From an uncultured Candidatus Saccharibacteria bacterium (GTDB lineage: Bacteria > Patescibacteriota > Saccharimonadia > Saccharimonadales > Saccharimonadaceae), in NCBI GenBank assembly GCA_947304135.1, contig CAMYZZ010000006.1, positions 1 through 43,611 of the forward strand: 43,611 bases of DNA, written 5' to 3'. The notes beneath the pieces are model-generated. The model was not told the origin of the DNA, did no database searches, and saw nothing but the letters and a program-made list of their open reading frames with translations. Position 1 is the stretch's first letter, and each line of letters opens with the position of its first letter. A program made the translations under genes and the position numbers. Below are positions 1-7,057 of the stretch, one piece after another.

Positions 1-42
1 TTTTACTAGCTCTTCAGCAAGTTTTTTAACATCAGCAGCCAT
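1..42 (-). CDS. rplL: Ribosomal protein bL12 (L7/L12), N-terminal fragment
   Basis: Only the first 14 codons are inside the window (MAADVKKLAEELVK); the gene runs off the left edge. The sequence resembles the N-terminal dimerisation helix of L7/L12, the stalk protein that recruits translation factors. An AAAGGAG ribosome-binding site lies just before the ATG at 42. Its position downstream of rplJ on the same strand is the universal rplJ-rplL order, so the call rests on context as well as on the short sequence. The 279-bp gap to rplJ is unusually long and holds two big hairpins. Confidence 0.85.
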   Translation of the reverse strand, partial: MAADVKKLAEELVK

Positions 43-75
43 GATAGCTCCTTTCATTTATTAAATTGATAGCGA

Positions 76-178
76 GGAGAGCTTGAATTGTTTTTTCGGT
101 GTGGCCACAAATGCGCCACTGGCGCATTTGACGGTGTTGAAGACTCTACACACCTCAAAAACGAATTCAAGTTCTCCC
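76..178 (-). repeat. Family A interrupted palindrome, copy 1 (rplJ-rplL spacer)
   Basis: First of three copies of a structured repeat. The plus strand reads GTGGCCACAAA, a small hairpin (TGCGCC act GGCGCA), then TTTGACGGTGTTGAAGACTC. Long imperfectly complementary arms flank this (GAGAGCTTGAATT on the left, GAATTCAAGTTCTC on the right). Copies 2 and 3 have the same core but different arm and hairpin sequences, both still paired. The inner closing pairs are GGTGT/ACACC here and GGCGT/ACGCC in the other copies, which is compensatory change. No T-tract follows on either strand, so it is not a simple intrinsic terminator. Function unknown. Confidence 0.85.
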
Positions 179-189
179 TTGATATTATA

Positions 190-303
190 AGCTGATAAAA
201 ATATTACTTTATGCATTGTAAAAGCGGATTTCACCTTAAAACGGTTCAGTGAATCGTTTTAAGGCTGAAACCAAGCAATGCAAAAAGTAATTTTTTATCA
301 GCT
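190..303. repeat. Long near-perfect hairpin between rplJ and rplL
   Basis: A 114-bp inverted repeat. The outer arms are AGCTGATAAAA and TTTTATCAGCT, with TTACTTTATGCATTG pairing with CAATGCAAAAAGTAA. The inner stem is CCTTAAAACG / CGTTTTAAGG around an 11-nt loop. It is unrelated in sequence to the adjacent Family A element. In the rplJ-rplL transcript it would form a very stable stem, so plausible roles are an RNase III processing site, an attenuator that sets the L10:L12 ratio, or a mobile palindrome. The sequence alone does not decide between them. Confidence 0.8.
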
Positions 304-321
304 CATTTGTTACTAATTGAC

Positions 322-843
322 TTAAGCAGCGTGGGCTTCTAGGCCAGATACGATAGCGGAAACACCGCCGGCAAGGCCGGAGATAGAATCTGTAGCTGGG
401 GAGAGAAGCTGAGCGACAACCTGGGCAATAAGTTCGTTCTTGGATGGAAGAGCTGCAAGAGCTTTGACATCTTCGAGCGGAACAACTGCACCAGCGTCGT
501 TGAACGCACCTGCGATCTCGAGCGCTTCGTGTTTCTTAGCGAATTCTGCTAGAACTTTAGCAGGAGCAACTTCGTCGCTATCAGATACGGCGTAGAGGAG
601 TTGACCCTCGAGGCCGGTTGTATCTGTATCTTTGTAAACGGCGATTTCGCCCATTGCTACGCGAACGAGACGGTTTTTGACGACTTTAATCTTAACACCG
701 TTCTCACGGGCGTTTTTGCGGAGTTCTTGGAGCTCAGCAACAGTAAGACCCTGATATTTGGCGAAGACGGTCATCTTAGAACTAGATAATAGCTCAGTCA
801 AATCAGCAACAAGAGTTTTCTTCTTGTCTTTTGAAATTGCCAT
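322..843 (-). CDS. rplJ: Ribosomal protein uL10
   Basis: 173 aa, the usual length for L10, which anchors the L7/L12 dimers to the GTPase-associated centre of the 50S subunit. The N-terminal half is typical of the family (the VFAKYQGLTVAELQELR region, then KVVKNRLVRVA), and the C-terminal helix that binds L12 is present. AAGGAAC precedes the ATG at 843. It is transcribed from a strong promoter at 976-1004 through an L10-type leader and is followed by rplL. Its own promoter is separated from rpoBC, which lies about 31 kb away in this genome instead of directly downstream. Confidence 0.97.
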   Translation of the reverse strand: MAISKDKKKTLVADLTELLSSSKMTVFAKYQGLTVAELQELRKNARENGVKIKVVKNRLVRVAMGEIAVYKDTDTTGLEGQLLYAVSDSDEVAPAKVLAEFAKKHEALEIAGAFNDAGAVVPLEDVKALAALPSKNELIAQVVAQLLSPATDSISGLAGGVSAIVSGLEAHAA

Positions 844-868
844 AGAATAAGTTCCTTGTTAGTTTAAT

Positions 869-968
869 AGATTGGCCGAATTGTTAAAACACGTTACCAA
901 TCTAAAAATAAGAAATTTCCTCGGCGACATGATTAAGGATACGAGTTCCCGTCGCTGTCTTTGGTAAC
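869..968 (-). promoter_or_regulatory. L10-type autoregulatory leader of rplJ
   Basis: The transcript contains GTTACCAAAGACAGC, a GCGAC / GTCGC stem, then GTCGCCGAGG, closed by TTGGTAAC (893-900) pairing with GTTACCAA (961-968). This matches what is known of the ribosomal L10 leader, in which the L10-(L12)4 complex binds its own mRNA. A competing pairing is visible: AGATTGG (897-903 on the plus strand as CCAATCT) can pair with CCAATCT (869-875) instead and would disrupt the closing stem close to the start codon. Regulation by this switch is inferred. Confidence 0.75.
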
Positions 969-975
969 TTCTGAT

Positions 976-1004
976 ATTATAACAAAGTTCCGTGGATTTT
1001 TCAA
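976..1004 (-). promoter_or_regulatory. Promoter of rplJ-rplL
   Basis: On the minus strand TTGAAA (999-1004) and TATAAT (976-981) are separated by exactly 17 bp. It is back to back with the divergent promoter of the ThyX-like operon; the two lie within about 45 bp. Confidence 0.85.
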
Positions 1005-1012
1005 GGGTTTTA

Positions 1013-1047
1013 TGATACAATATTTCTTGTGGGCCTGCAAGGCCCAC
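1013..1047 (+). promoter_or_regulatory. Extended -10 promoter and leader hairpin of the ThyX-like operon
   Basis: TGATACAAT (1013-1021) is an extended -10. The best -35 is a weak TGGATT at 993-998, which overlaps the divergent rplJ promoter. Just after the expected start site there is a perfect 8-bp hairpin, GTGGGCCT gca AGGCCCAC (1029-1047), which could stabilise the transcript or act as an operator. Confidence 0.6.
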
Positions 1048-1084
1048 TTTGTACTTTAAAAACTTATATCAGGAGGTGGATGTT

Positions 1085-2344
1085 ATGAAAATCAGGATTT
1101 TGGCAAAGAGCCAATTCAACAGCGGGAAGGATGGCTTTGGCACAAGCTGCGGATACCATACAATGGTCTCTGGGGATGCTAGGTCTCTTGCCGGTCTTTC
1201 TGCGGGCGTATGTTATATGCCTACTACTCTCGATGCTTTGGTTATGGAAGAGTCGGACAAACGTTTCAAACGTGCTGAAAAAACTCTTTTGAACAAACAT
1301 CATAGTGTATTTGGCCATGGTCAGGTAACTTTGGCGATTGAAGATGCTCCAAAAATTTTAGCGATGATCTTGAATAACGAGAAAATCTATAATACTTCGG
1401 AGAAATCGGGTCGCTATACCGAGATGTGGACAGTTGGTTTAGAGAAAGACTATTATGAGAGATGGACCAAGGTATTTGAACAGCGGATTGCCGAGGTATA
1501 TCCAGAAATGTCTGAGAAAATGAGACATAAATATGCGCTAGAAAACGCAAGATATATAATCTCAATCTCTACACCAGCTACAACAATGATCTATACTTGC
1601 AGTATCCAGCAGCTCAACTATATTTATGGTTGGATGAAAAAATGGTGGGATGACGCTTCGTATAGATTCCAGGGCGTATTAGATCCGTTGGCGCTTAGGA
1701 TTGGCAAGGTGTTTGATGAGTTTACCCAGCAGATTGAGGACTTAGGTTTAGTCGTAGAAGGGTTGGAAGATCCAAAAGATAGGACCTTTTCCCTATTTGC
1801 TGAACGTAAGCGTACAGAGGAGTTTGGCGAGAATTATTGTATAAACTATACTGGTAGTTTTACGCAACTTGCCCAGGCCCAGAGACATAGAACTCTTAGC
1901 TATGAGTTTTATATTGATGCGCCGTTTGAGATTTATGTTCCAAGAATCATTCGTGGAACAGAATTCGAAGAAAAGTGGAGAAACGATGCCTGGGATCTTT
2001 TTATAGAGACTGGCGACTATCCACAAGGCATGCTTGTCAATATTTGCGAACGTGGTACGTTTGATAATTTCATCTTGAAATGCAAAGAGAGACTTTGTTC
2101 TAGGACAATGCTTGAAATTGCCGACCAGACCGAAGCTACACTCGTTAAATATTATTATAGTGTGATAGCAAAATACGGTAATCCTTGCAGTGCTGAGTAT
2201 AATCCAGCGATGCTTACATTCATCGGTAAGCCACTTGAAAAACGTATTGGTGTGGCTAGATGCATGTGTCCGTTTAATTTTGAATGTACGGAGGAGAGTG
2301 CTTGCCCATTTGGGCCAAAGCATTTTGTTGATCGTTTAATCTAA
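1085..2344 (+). CDS. ThyX-like protein 1 (divergent flavin-dependent thymidylate synthase family)
   Basis: 419 aa with the start at ATG 1085, preceded by AGGAGGTGG; an upstream in-frame ATG at 1049 lacks such a site. ThyX methylates dUMP with methylene-THF using FAD. The first half has a ThyX-like block (HHSVFGHGQVTLAI, near residues 72-85) followed by NTSEKSGRYTEM (about 103-114), aligning with the end of the ThyX signature but without RHR. The second half contains RHRTLSYEF near residue 266, close to the ThyX RHRxxSxNE motif, then CERGTFDNF and a helix resembling the ThyX C-terminus. It therefore looks like two ThyX-like halves, about twice the usual length. A Cys-rich tail (RCMCPFNFECTEESACPFG) could bind metal. 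Activity is not certain because the genome also has thyA. Confidence 0.6.
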   Translation: MKIRILAKSQFNSGKDGFGTSCGYHTMVSGDARSLAGLSAGVCYMPTTLDALVMEESDKRFKRAEKTLLNKHHSVFGHGQVTLAIEDAPKILAMILNNEKIYNTSEKSGRYTEMWTVGLEKDYYERWTKVFEQRIAEVYPEMSEKMRHKYALENARYIISISTPATTMIYTCSIQQLNYIYGWMKKWWDDASYRFQGVLDPLALRIGKVFDEFTQQIEDLGLVVEGLEDPKDRTFSLFAERKRTEEFGENYCINYTGSFTQLAQAQRHRTLSYEFYIDAPFEIYVPRIIRGTEFEEKWRNDAWDLFIETGDYPQGMLVNICERGTFDNFILKCKERLCSRTMLEIADQTEATLVKYYYSVIAKYGNPCSAEYNPAMLTFIGKPLEKRIGVARCMCPFNFECTEESACPFGPKHFVDRLI

Positions 2345-2359
2345 GGGGGGTGACAAAAA

Positions 2360-3346
2360 ATGAAAATTTCATTACTTAATTACGATATTCAACATTATAA
2401 TCGGGAAAACCGTCTGCTTATTGGCGTTGCCGATGCGCCACTGATTCTTGGAATGATTCTTGAGAGCGAATATGGCAGATATGGAACTGTCGACTCTGTT
2501 GGATTTATTGACAAAGGAAAAGGTTTGCCATTTGAGATGTGGCAAAAGTGGCAGAAGATTTTCTCGGAAATTAGTACTAATCCCGATTTTTCTAGGGGTG
2601 AAAGGCTGATGATATCTCACTTTGTCCGTTACACATTTCCAACGTTTGCTTCGAGGTCGTTTAATTACGATTGTACACCTAGTCAGCTTCAGCAGATTGT
2701 TTGTCAGATGGAGCAATTTTTAAGAGAAGCCGACAAAGTGTATCTGGGTATGCCAGCCGATTTTTCGCTCGAGCTCTGTAGAGTTTTTGAGGATTTTATT
2801 AATCAGGTATCGCCATTTTTAAAGCCTCTGCCAAGTTCTACTAAGCCGGACAGAAATATTCCACTATTTGCAAAGCGTCAACGTACTGATGAGTGGGGTG
2901 AGAATTATTGTGCAAACTATCAGGCTTCGTTGCAATATCTTAGTAAAATGATTACTTTTAGTCCGATGATAGACTATGAGTTTAGCTTCGGACGCAAAAG
3001 TGGGGTTTTTGCAAGTGATATTGCATTTCCTGCTGTTTTTACGCCGGATTCTAAATATGGCATAGAATGGGCTCGGGATATGAACTTGATGATTGATGCC
3101 GGGCTTTATCCTATGTGTATCAAGGTCAACGTTTGTGAGAGGGGCACATTAGACGAATTTATCGCTAAGTGTAACAGGCTTCGTCTAGCGGACCATGCTT
3201 TGGTAGACCGTGAAGTTGGTGTTGGTCTGAAAAATGAAGTTCATACACAGACAATCAGTACGCTCGAGAAATATCTGAATGAGACTCAGTATGTTGGTAG
3301 CGCTGAAATGGTGGCAATATCCAACGAGCTTAACGAAATTTATTAA
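2360..3346 (+). CDS. ThyX-like paralogue 2, motif degenerate
   Basis: 328 aa, ATG 2360 with GGGGGGTGAC upstream, 15 bp after paralogue 1. It shares with its neighbours the blocks FAKRQRTDEWGENYCANY and VNVCERGTLDEFI, so it is a clear paralogue. It lacks the RHR of the signature: the aligned stretch reads TFSPMIDYEFSF. It also lacks the first-half ThyX block with HHSVFGH and the Cys-rich tail. Without RHR a normal ThyX reaction is unlikely. A structural, regulatory or partner-subunit role in a heteromer with paralogue 1 is possible but is inference. Confidence 0.55.
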   Translation: MKISLLNYDIQHYNRENRLLIGVADAPLILGMILESEYGRYGTVDSVGFIDKGKGLPFEMWQKWQKIFSEISTNPDFSRGERLMISHFVRYTFPTFASRSFNYDCTPSQLQQIVCQMEQFLREADKVYLGMPADFSLELCRVFEDFINQVSPFLKPLPSSTKPDRNIPLFAKRQRTDEWGENYCANYQASLQYLSKMITFSPMIDYEFSFGRKSGVFASDIAFPAVFTPDSKYGIEWARDMNLMIDAGLYPMCIKVNVCERGTLDEFIAKCNRLRLADHALVDREVGVGLKNEVHTQTISTLEKYLNETQYVGSAEMVAISNELNEIY

Positions 3347-3362
3347 GGGGGGATAATAATAA

Positions 3363-4322
3363 ATGAAAGTTCAAATTGTCGAACTCAAGAAATCGAAGAA
3401 TAACTCTAGCAATGTGGTTGAATATACTTTCTCGGATATGCCAATAATTCTTGGTACAGTTCTTGCGAACGAGTTTCGAGGTAGGGTATATAGAGAAAGT
3501 ACTGTCTCTGCAGAAGGGTTTCTAGACAAAGAAATGGCGGATAAGTGGCATGACGTTTTCTTGTCGCTTGCAGGCCATCAAAAAATTGCAGGTGCAGCAA
3601 TTCCATTTATTGCAGCAGATGAGTCTAGATATGCTCTTTCGGTGTTCGCTACCCGAGCAACATCTGTAGTTTGCACATCTATGGAAATGCAGTCTTTTGT
3701 TTTGAAATTGAGCGCATTTCTGAAGAGCTCCTCTCAGCTTACTGACAGAATGCCAGCTGATTTTTTGAAGAAGCTTTGCCAAGTTTTTTCTGAGTTCCTG
3801 GATTTGATACAAGTATCGAATTCTGATGAAGAGGTGGACTATCTTTCTCTGTTTGCTTGGCGTGAGCGCCGAGATGAGTGGGGGGAGAACTATTGTACGA
3901 CTTTTCCCGCTTCGCTTGGTCTGCTCGACTATTGCATTTTCAACAGTTCGAGTGTTCAGGAGTTTAGCTTTATTAAAGAGCCTTGTTCCAAGAAGTTCGT
4001 AATGCGTTTTCATGTTCCGGATATCATCAACGGAACTAAATTTGCTGACGCCTGGCGCGAAGATTTGGAGCATTTGGTCAAGATGGGTTACTACCCTATG
4101 GGCCTGCTTGTTAATATTTGCGAACGCGGAACGCTGGACAGTTTTATCAATCGTTATAAGCTAATACAGGGTTCGTCTCTGAGGCGTTCGGAAATAGAGG
4201 GTCAGTTAGTGATAAATATGTGGGCTAGGTATAGCAATGAGGTCTTTCTACATCTTTATAGCCTTGATCGCGATGGTCATAGTCTGGAAGATGTTTCTGA
4301 TGAGCTCAGCAACCTACTCTAG
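3363..4322 (+). CDS. ThyX-like paralogue 3, motif degenerate
   Basis: 319 aa, ATG 3363 after GGGGGGATAATAATAA, third gene of the operon. It keeps the family blocks FAWRERRDEWGENYC and VNICERGTLDSFINRY, plus a region like FHVPDIINGTKFADAW that matches paralogue 1. At the RHR position it reads LGLLDYCIFNSSSVQEFSF, so the flavin/dUMP-binding arginines are gone. It ends just before an intrinsic terminator. Conservation of full length and of the flanking blocks argues against recent decay; all three genes appear intact. Confidence 0.55.
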   Translation: MKVQIVELKKSKNNSSNVVEYTFSDMPIILGTVLANEFRGRVYRESTVSAEGFLDKEMADKWHDVFLSLAGHQKIAGAAIPFIAADESRYALSVFATRATSVVCTSMEMQSFVLKLSAFLKSSSQLTDRMPADFLKKLCQVFSEFLDLIQVSNSDEEVDYLSLFAWRERRDEWGENYCTTFPASLGLLDYCIFNSSSVQEFSFIKEPCSKKFVMRFHVPDIINGTKFADAWREDLEHLVKMGYYPMGLLVNICERGTLDSFINRYKLIQGSSLRRSEIEGQLVINMWARYSNEVFLHLYSLDRDGHSLEDVSDELSNLL

Positions 4323-4333
4323 ATATAAGTTTT

Positions 4334-4360
4334 TACCCCGCTTTACGCGGGGTATTTTTT
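4334..4360 (+). terminator. Terminator of the ThyX-like operon
   Basis: TACCCCGC tttac GCGGGGTA followed by six T. It lies only 12 bp after the stop codon and is immediately followed by the rlmH promoter. Confidence 0.9.
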
Positions 4361-4361
4361 A

Positions 4362-4370
4362 TGTTATAAT
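4362..4370 (+). promoter_or_regulatory. Extended -10 promoter of rlmH
   Basis: TGTTATAAT ends 7 nt before the rlmH ATG (4378), so transcription should start at or within a base of the start codon. No -35 is visible because the upstream bases are the preceding terminator. Confidence 0.7.
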
Positions 4371-4377
4371 ATTTTTT

Positions 4378-4809
4378 ATGATTAAAATTATTGCTGGTGG
4401 GAAAAAATCAAAGAATTGGGTCCTGGATGGACAAAATGAATACCTAAAAAGGCTGAAAAAGCCATTTGATGTTGATATTTCTTATATGAATGATGAAAAA
4501 GTGGCAAATTTAGGCCACAGCTGGCCTTTTAAGGCTGACCAATATGTGGTCCTCATGGATGAGCGGGGCGAAAATATCTCCTCTCCGGCGCTATCTGAGA
4601 AGCTCTCGAGGGCATTTTTGATGGGCAAGCAAGTGGTAATTATCATTGGTGGAGCTTATGGCGTCTCCCAAGAGACCAGGGACAAGGCTGATTTTGTCTG
4701 GAGTGTTTCTAAGCTTGTTTTTCCTCATGAGTTGATGCGAGTGTTACTTTCTGAGCAGATTTACCGCGCACAGGAAATCTATAGAGGTGGTAAATATCAT
4801 CACGAATAA
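4378..4809 (+). CDS. rlmH: 23S rRNA pseudouridine-1915 N3-methyltransferase RlmH
   Basis: 143 aa. RlmH is a small SPOUT-family SAM methyltransferase that modifies pseudouridine 1915 in helix 69 of 23S rRNA on assembled 70S ribosomes. Visible hallmarks are the early KxxAGGKK, the MDERG segment, the IIIGGAYGVS glycine-rich knot loop near residues 95-105, FPHELMRVLLSEQIYRA, and the C-terminal GGKYHHE. ATG 4378 is chosen because it gives the family N-terminus; the frame is open further upstream only through the ThyX-like gene. No Shine-Dalgarno site precedes it and the promoter is 7 nt away, so the mRNA is probably leaderless. Confidence 0.93.
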   Translation: MIKIIAGGKKSKNWVLDGQNEYLKRLKKPFDVDISYMNDEKVANLGHSWPFKADQYVVLMDERGENISSPALSEKLSRAFLMGKQVVIIIGGAYGVSQETRDKADFVWSVSKLVFPHELMRVLLSEQIYRAQEIYRGGKYHHE

Positions 4810-4822
4810 TAATTTTTGAGAC

Positions 4823-4860
4823 AAAAAAACAGAAAATCTCCCCAACCCGGGAGATTTTCT
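4823..4860 (-). terminator. Terminator of rplK-rplA
   Basis: On the minus strand AGAAAATCTCCC and GGGAGATTTTCT form a 12-bp stem followed, after one G, by seven T. It sits between convergent rlmH and rplA and may also stop rlmH transcripts. Confidence 0.88.
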
Positions 4861-4884
4861 GCAACCGTACTAAAAGTACGTAGT

Positions 4885-5832
4885 TTAATTATATACGTTT
4901 TCTACAGAAATGGAAGGACCCATAGATGTAGTAATGTAAACAGATTTGACGTACTGGCCCTTGAGAGATGCAGGCTTCATAGACTTTAGGGAGCTAAAGA
5001 AGGTATTTGCATTCTGAAGGAGCTTGTCTGCGCCAAAGGAAACTTTGCCAAGGCCGATGTGGACAATAGACTGTTTATCTACACGGTATTCAACTTTACC
5101 AGCTTTGGCTTCTTTGACGGCTTTTTCTACGTCGGTGGCAACAGTGCCAGCTTTTGGATTTGGCATAAGGCCTTTTGGACCAAGAGAGCGGGCAAATTTA
5201 CCTAGTTTTGGCATGTAGGCTGGAGTAGCGATGAGGACGTCAAAGTTGATTTCGCCTTTCTCAAGACGGTTTAAGAATTCGTCATCTTCTGCAATGTCTG
5301 CGCCTGCAGCTTTAGCTTTTTTAGCTTCGTCAAGCGGAGCAAAGACAGCAACGCGGACGGTTTTGCCATTACCGTTTGGAAGAACGATAGTGGTGCGAAT
5401 GTTCTGATCGGCCTGACGTGGGTCGACGCCTAGGCGGACGTGAGCTTCGAGAGTAGCGTCAAATTTGACTGGAGAAGTCTTGATGGCTAGATCGATAGCA
5501 TCTTTAAGATTGTAGGTCTTGCCCTTTTCGATGAGCTTATGAGCTTCCTGGTATTTTTTACCACGGCGCTCTAGCTTTGGACGGACGATTGGAGCGGCAC
5601 CTTTTGGTTTTTTGGCGGCTTCTTCGTCTTTTTCGGCTTTCTCAGCCTTTTTTGCTTGGCGTTCTTCTTCGGCCTTAACTTCTTCGATGTGTTTTTTGGA
5701 TTTTTTACCGGATTTTGCAAAAGTTTCTTTTGCTTCTTCGGTAGCTTCTACTACTTCAGTGACCTCTGTGGTTTCTGGGGTTTCTGCTACGATTTCTTCG
5801 GTAGCTTCGATTTTGGCTTTATCTTCTGCCAT
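4885..5832 (-). CDS. rplA: Ribosomal protein uL1 with long charged N-terminal extension
   Basis: 315 aa against about 230 aa for typical L1. The L1 body (23S rRNA L1 stalk, E-site tRNA release) begins near residue 90 with [21 protein letters not shown], and includes [18 protein letters not shown]. The first 85 residues are Glu/Ala/Lys/Thr-rich, low in complexity and unrelated to the family. An AGAAAGGAT site supports the start at 5832. Downstream of rplK by 61 bp, in the usual L11-L1 order. L1 normally autoregulates this operon. Several CPR lineages lack L1, so its presence helps narrow the group. Confidence 0.96.
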   Translation of the reverse strand: MAEDKAKIEATEEIVAETPETTEVTEVVEATEEAKETFAKSGKKSKKHIEEVKAEEERQAKKAEKAEKDEEAAKKPKGAAPIVRPKLERRGKKYQEAHKLIEKGKTYNLKDAIDLAIKTSPVKFDATLEAHVRLGVDPRQADQNIRTTIVLPNGNGKTVRVAVFAPLDEAKKAKAAGADIAEDDEFLNRLEKGEINFDVLIATPAYMPKLGKFARSLGPKGLMPNPKAGTVATDVEKAVKEAKAGKVEYRVDKQSIVHIGLGKVSFGADKLLQNANTFFSSLKSMKPASLKGQYVKSVYITTSMGPSISVENVYN

Positions 5833-5893
5833 ATTTTATCCTTTCTGTGGTACGAGCGGCTTTTATTTTGGGCCTCCCACATGATTAATTTAA

Positions 5894-6328
5894 TTAGTCT
5901 ACGACTTCTACGCCCATGGAGCGAGCTGTGCCGGCGACGACTTTGACGGCACCGTCTAGATCGATAGCGTTGAGCTGTTCCATCTTTTTGTTGGCAATTT
6001 CTTCGAGCTGAGCGCGTGTAATTTTGCCGACTTTCTCGGTGTTTGGACGACCAGAGCCCTTGTTGATTTTGATAGCCTCGCGGATGAGGTCGTCAACTGG
6101 CTGGCCAAGGCATACCCAATCAAAGGTACGATCTTCGTAAACTTTGATATGGACGATAACGTTTTTGCCCATGTAGTCTTTGGTGGCTTCGTTGAATGGA
6201 TTGATGAAATCCATCATGTTGAGGCCCCACTGACCAAGCGTAGAACCAACTGGAGGTCCTGCGGTGGCTTTACCACCCATAACACGGAGTTTAAGGTTTC
6301 CGATACATTTTTTGGCTTCTTTTGCCAT
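5894..6328 (-). CDS. rplK: Ribosomal protein uL11
   Basis: 144 aa, normal length. L11 binds the GTPase-associated region of 23S rRNA and contacts EF-G and EF-Tu. The signature GNLKLRVMGGKATAGPPVGSTLGQ near the N-terminus and the C-terminal RNA-binding domain are present. A compact hairpin sits right before the start and the ribosome-binding site is weak (TTAGGG), suggesting translational control. Transcribed from a consensus promoter 120 bp upstream and separate from nusG. Confidence 0.97.
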   Translation of the reverse strand: MAKEAKKCIGNLKLRVMGGKATAGPPVGSTLGQWGLNMMDFINPFNEATKDYMGKNVIVHIKVYEDRTFDWVCLGQPVDDLIREAIKINKGSGRPNTEKVGKITRAQLEEIANKKMEQLNAIDLDGAVKVVAGTARSMGVEVVD

Positions 6329-6337
6329 AATTACCCT

Positions 6338-6452
6338 AAGAAAGGGAACACATTTCCCTTTCTTCCTTTCCTTTTGATTATGGTTTGAAAGTTACGCACA
6401 TGTCGTAACTTCCAAACTGTTTATAAATTTTTAAAGATTTGAATGCGTAACT
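6338..6452 (-). promoter_or_regulatory. Structured leader of rplK-rplA
   Basis: Two hairpins are visible: HP1 at 6383-6417 (GTTTGnAAGTTACG pairing with CGTAACTTnCAAAC) and HP2 at 6338-6364 (AAGAAAGGGAA pairing with TTCCCTTTCTT), the latter next to the start codon. The first transcribed bases, AGTTACGCA (6444-6452), are also complementary to the 3' arm of HP1, TGCGTAACT. Two exclusive folds are therefore possible. L1 control of this operon is known in other bacteria; this particular switch is inferred. Confidence 0.5.
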
Positions 6453-6457
6453 CTTAC

Positions 6458-6486
6458 ATTATACATGATTTGCGGCTAATTGTCAA
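6458..6486 (-). promoter_or_regulatory. Consensus promoter of rplK-rplA
   Basis: Perfect TTGACA (6481-6486) and perfect TATAAT (6458-6463) with a 17-bp spacer on the minus strand, just past the nusG stop. Confidence 0.92.
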
Positions 6487-6490
6487 AGGT

Positions 6491-7039
6491 CTAGCCAACC
6501 TTTTTAACCTGGAGAGCGTCAAGCTCAACAGGGGTTTCGCGACCAAACATGGAGACCATAACCTTGATCTTCCCTTTTTCAGAGTCGATCTCAGAGATGG
6601 TGCCGTCAAAGCCCTTGAATGGGCCGTCGGTGATAGATACAACCTCGTCGATTGCGTAATTGACGGAGAATTTTGGATTCTCTACGCCCATGCGTTTCTT
6701 GATCTTAGTAATTTCTTTTTCTGAAACAGGGGTAGGTTGGGTACCGGTACCGATAAATCCGGTAACGCCAGGGGTGTTTCTGACAATATACCAGGTTTCG
6801 TCAGAGAGTTTCATCTCTACAAGGACGTAACCTTGGAAAATTTTACGGTCGACAACTTTGCGTTTGCCGTTTCTGATCTCAATTTGTTTCTCTTTTGGGA
6901 CGATAGCACCGAAGATTTTACCTTTCATTTCGATGCCGTCAACGCGCTGGTTGATAGAATCGGCAACCTTGTCTTCGTAGCCAGAGTAGGTAGAGATTGC
7001 GTACCATGCTCTCGTATCGTCATATCTGTTTACTGCCAT
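6491..7039 (-). CDS. nusG: Transcription elongation factor NusG
   Basis: 182 aa, typical length. NusG binds the RNA polymerase clamp helices through its NGN domain (AWYAISTYSGYEDKVADSI at the start, then GYVLVEMKL and TPGVTGFIG) and contacts S10 or Rho through the C-terminal KOW domain (ITDGPFKGFDGTISEID). An AAAGGAGC site precedes the ATG. It follows secE by 18 bp, the standard secE-nusG pair, but rpmG and a neighbouring tRNA-Trp are absent here. Confidence 0.97.
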   Translation of the reverse strand: MAVNRYDDTRAWYAISTYSGYEDKVADSINQRVDGIEMKGKIFGAIVPKEKQIEIRNGKRKVVDRKIFQGYVLVEMKLSDETWYIVRNTPGVTGFIGTGTQPTPVSEKEITKIKKRMGVENPKFSVNYAIDEVVSITDGPFKGFDGTISEIDSEKGKIKVMVSMFGRETPVELDALQVKKVG

Positions 7040-7057
7040 TTTTGCTCCTTTCCCTTA

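Noticed and set aside
76-178. Family A element as an ordinary intrinsic terminator
   Set aside because: No T-tract follows the stem on either strand in any copy, and the conserved unpaired core is not needed for termination.
1049-1084. Upstream ATG as start of ThyX-like protein 1
   Set aside because: The AGGAGGTGG site is downstream of it and ideally placed for ATG 1085.
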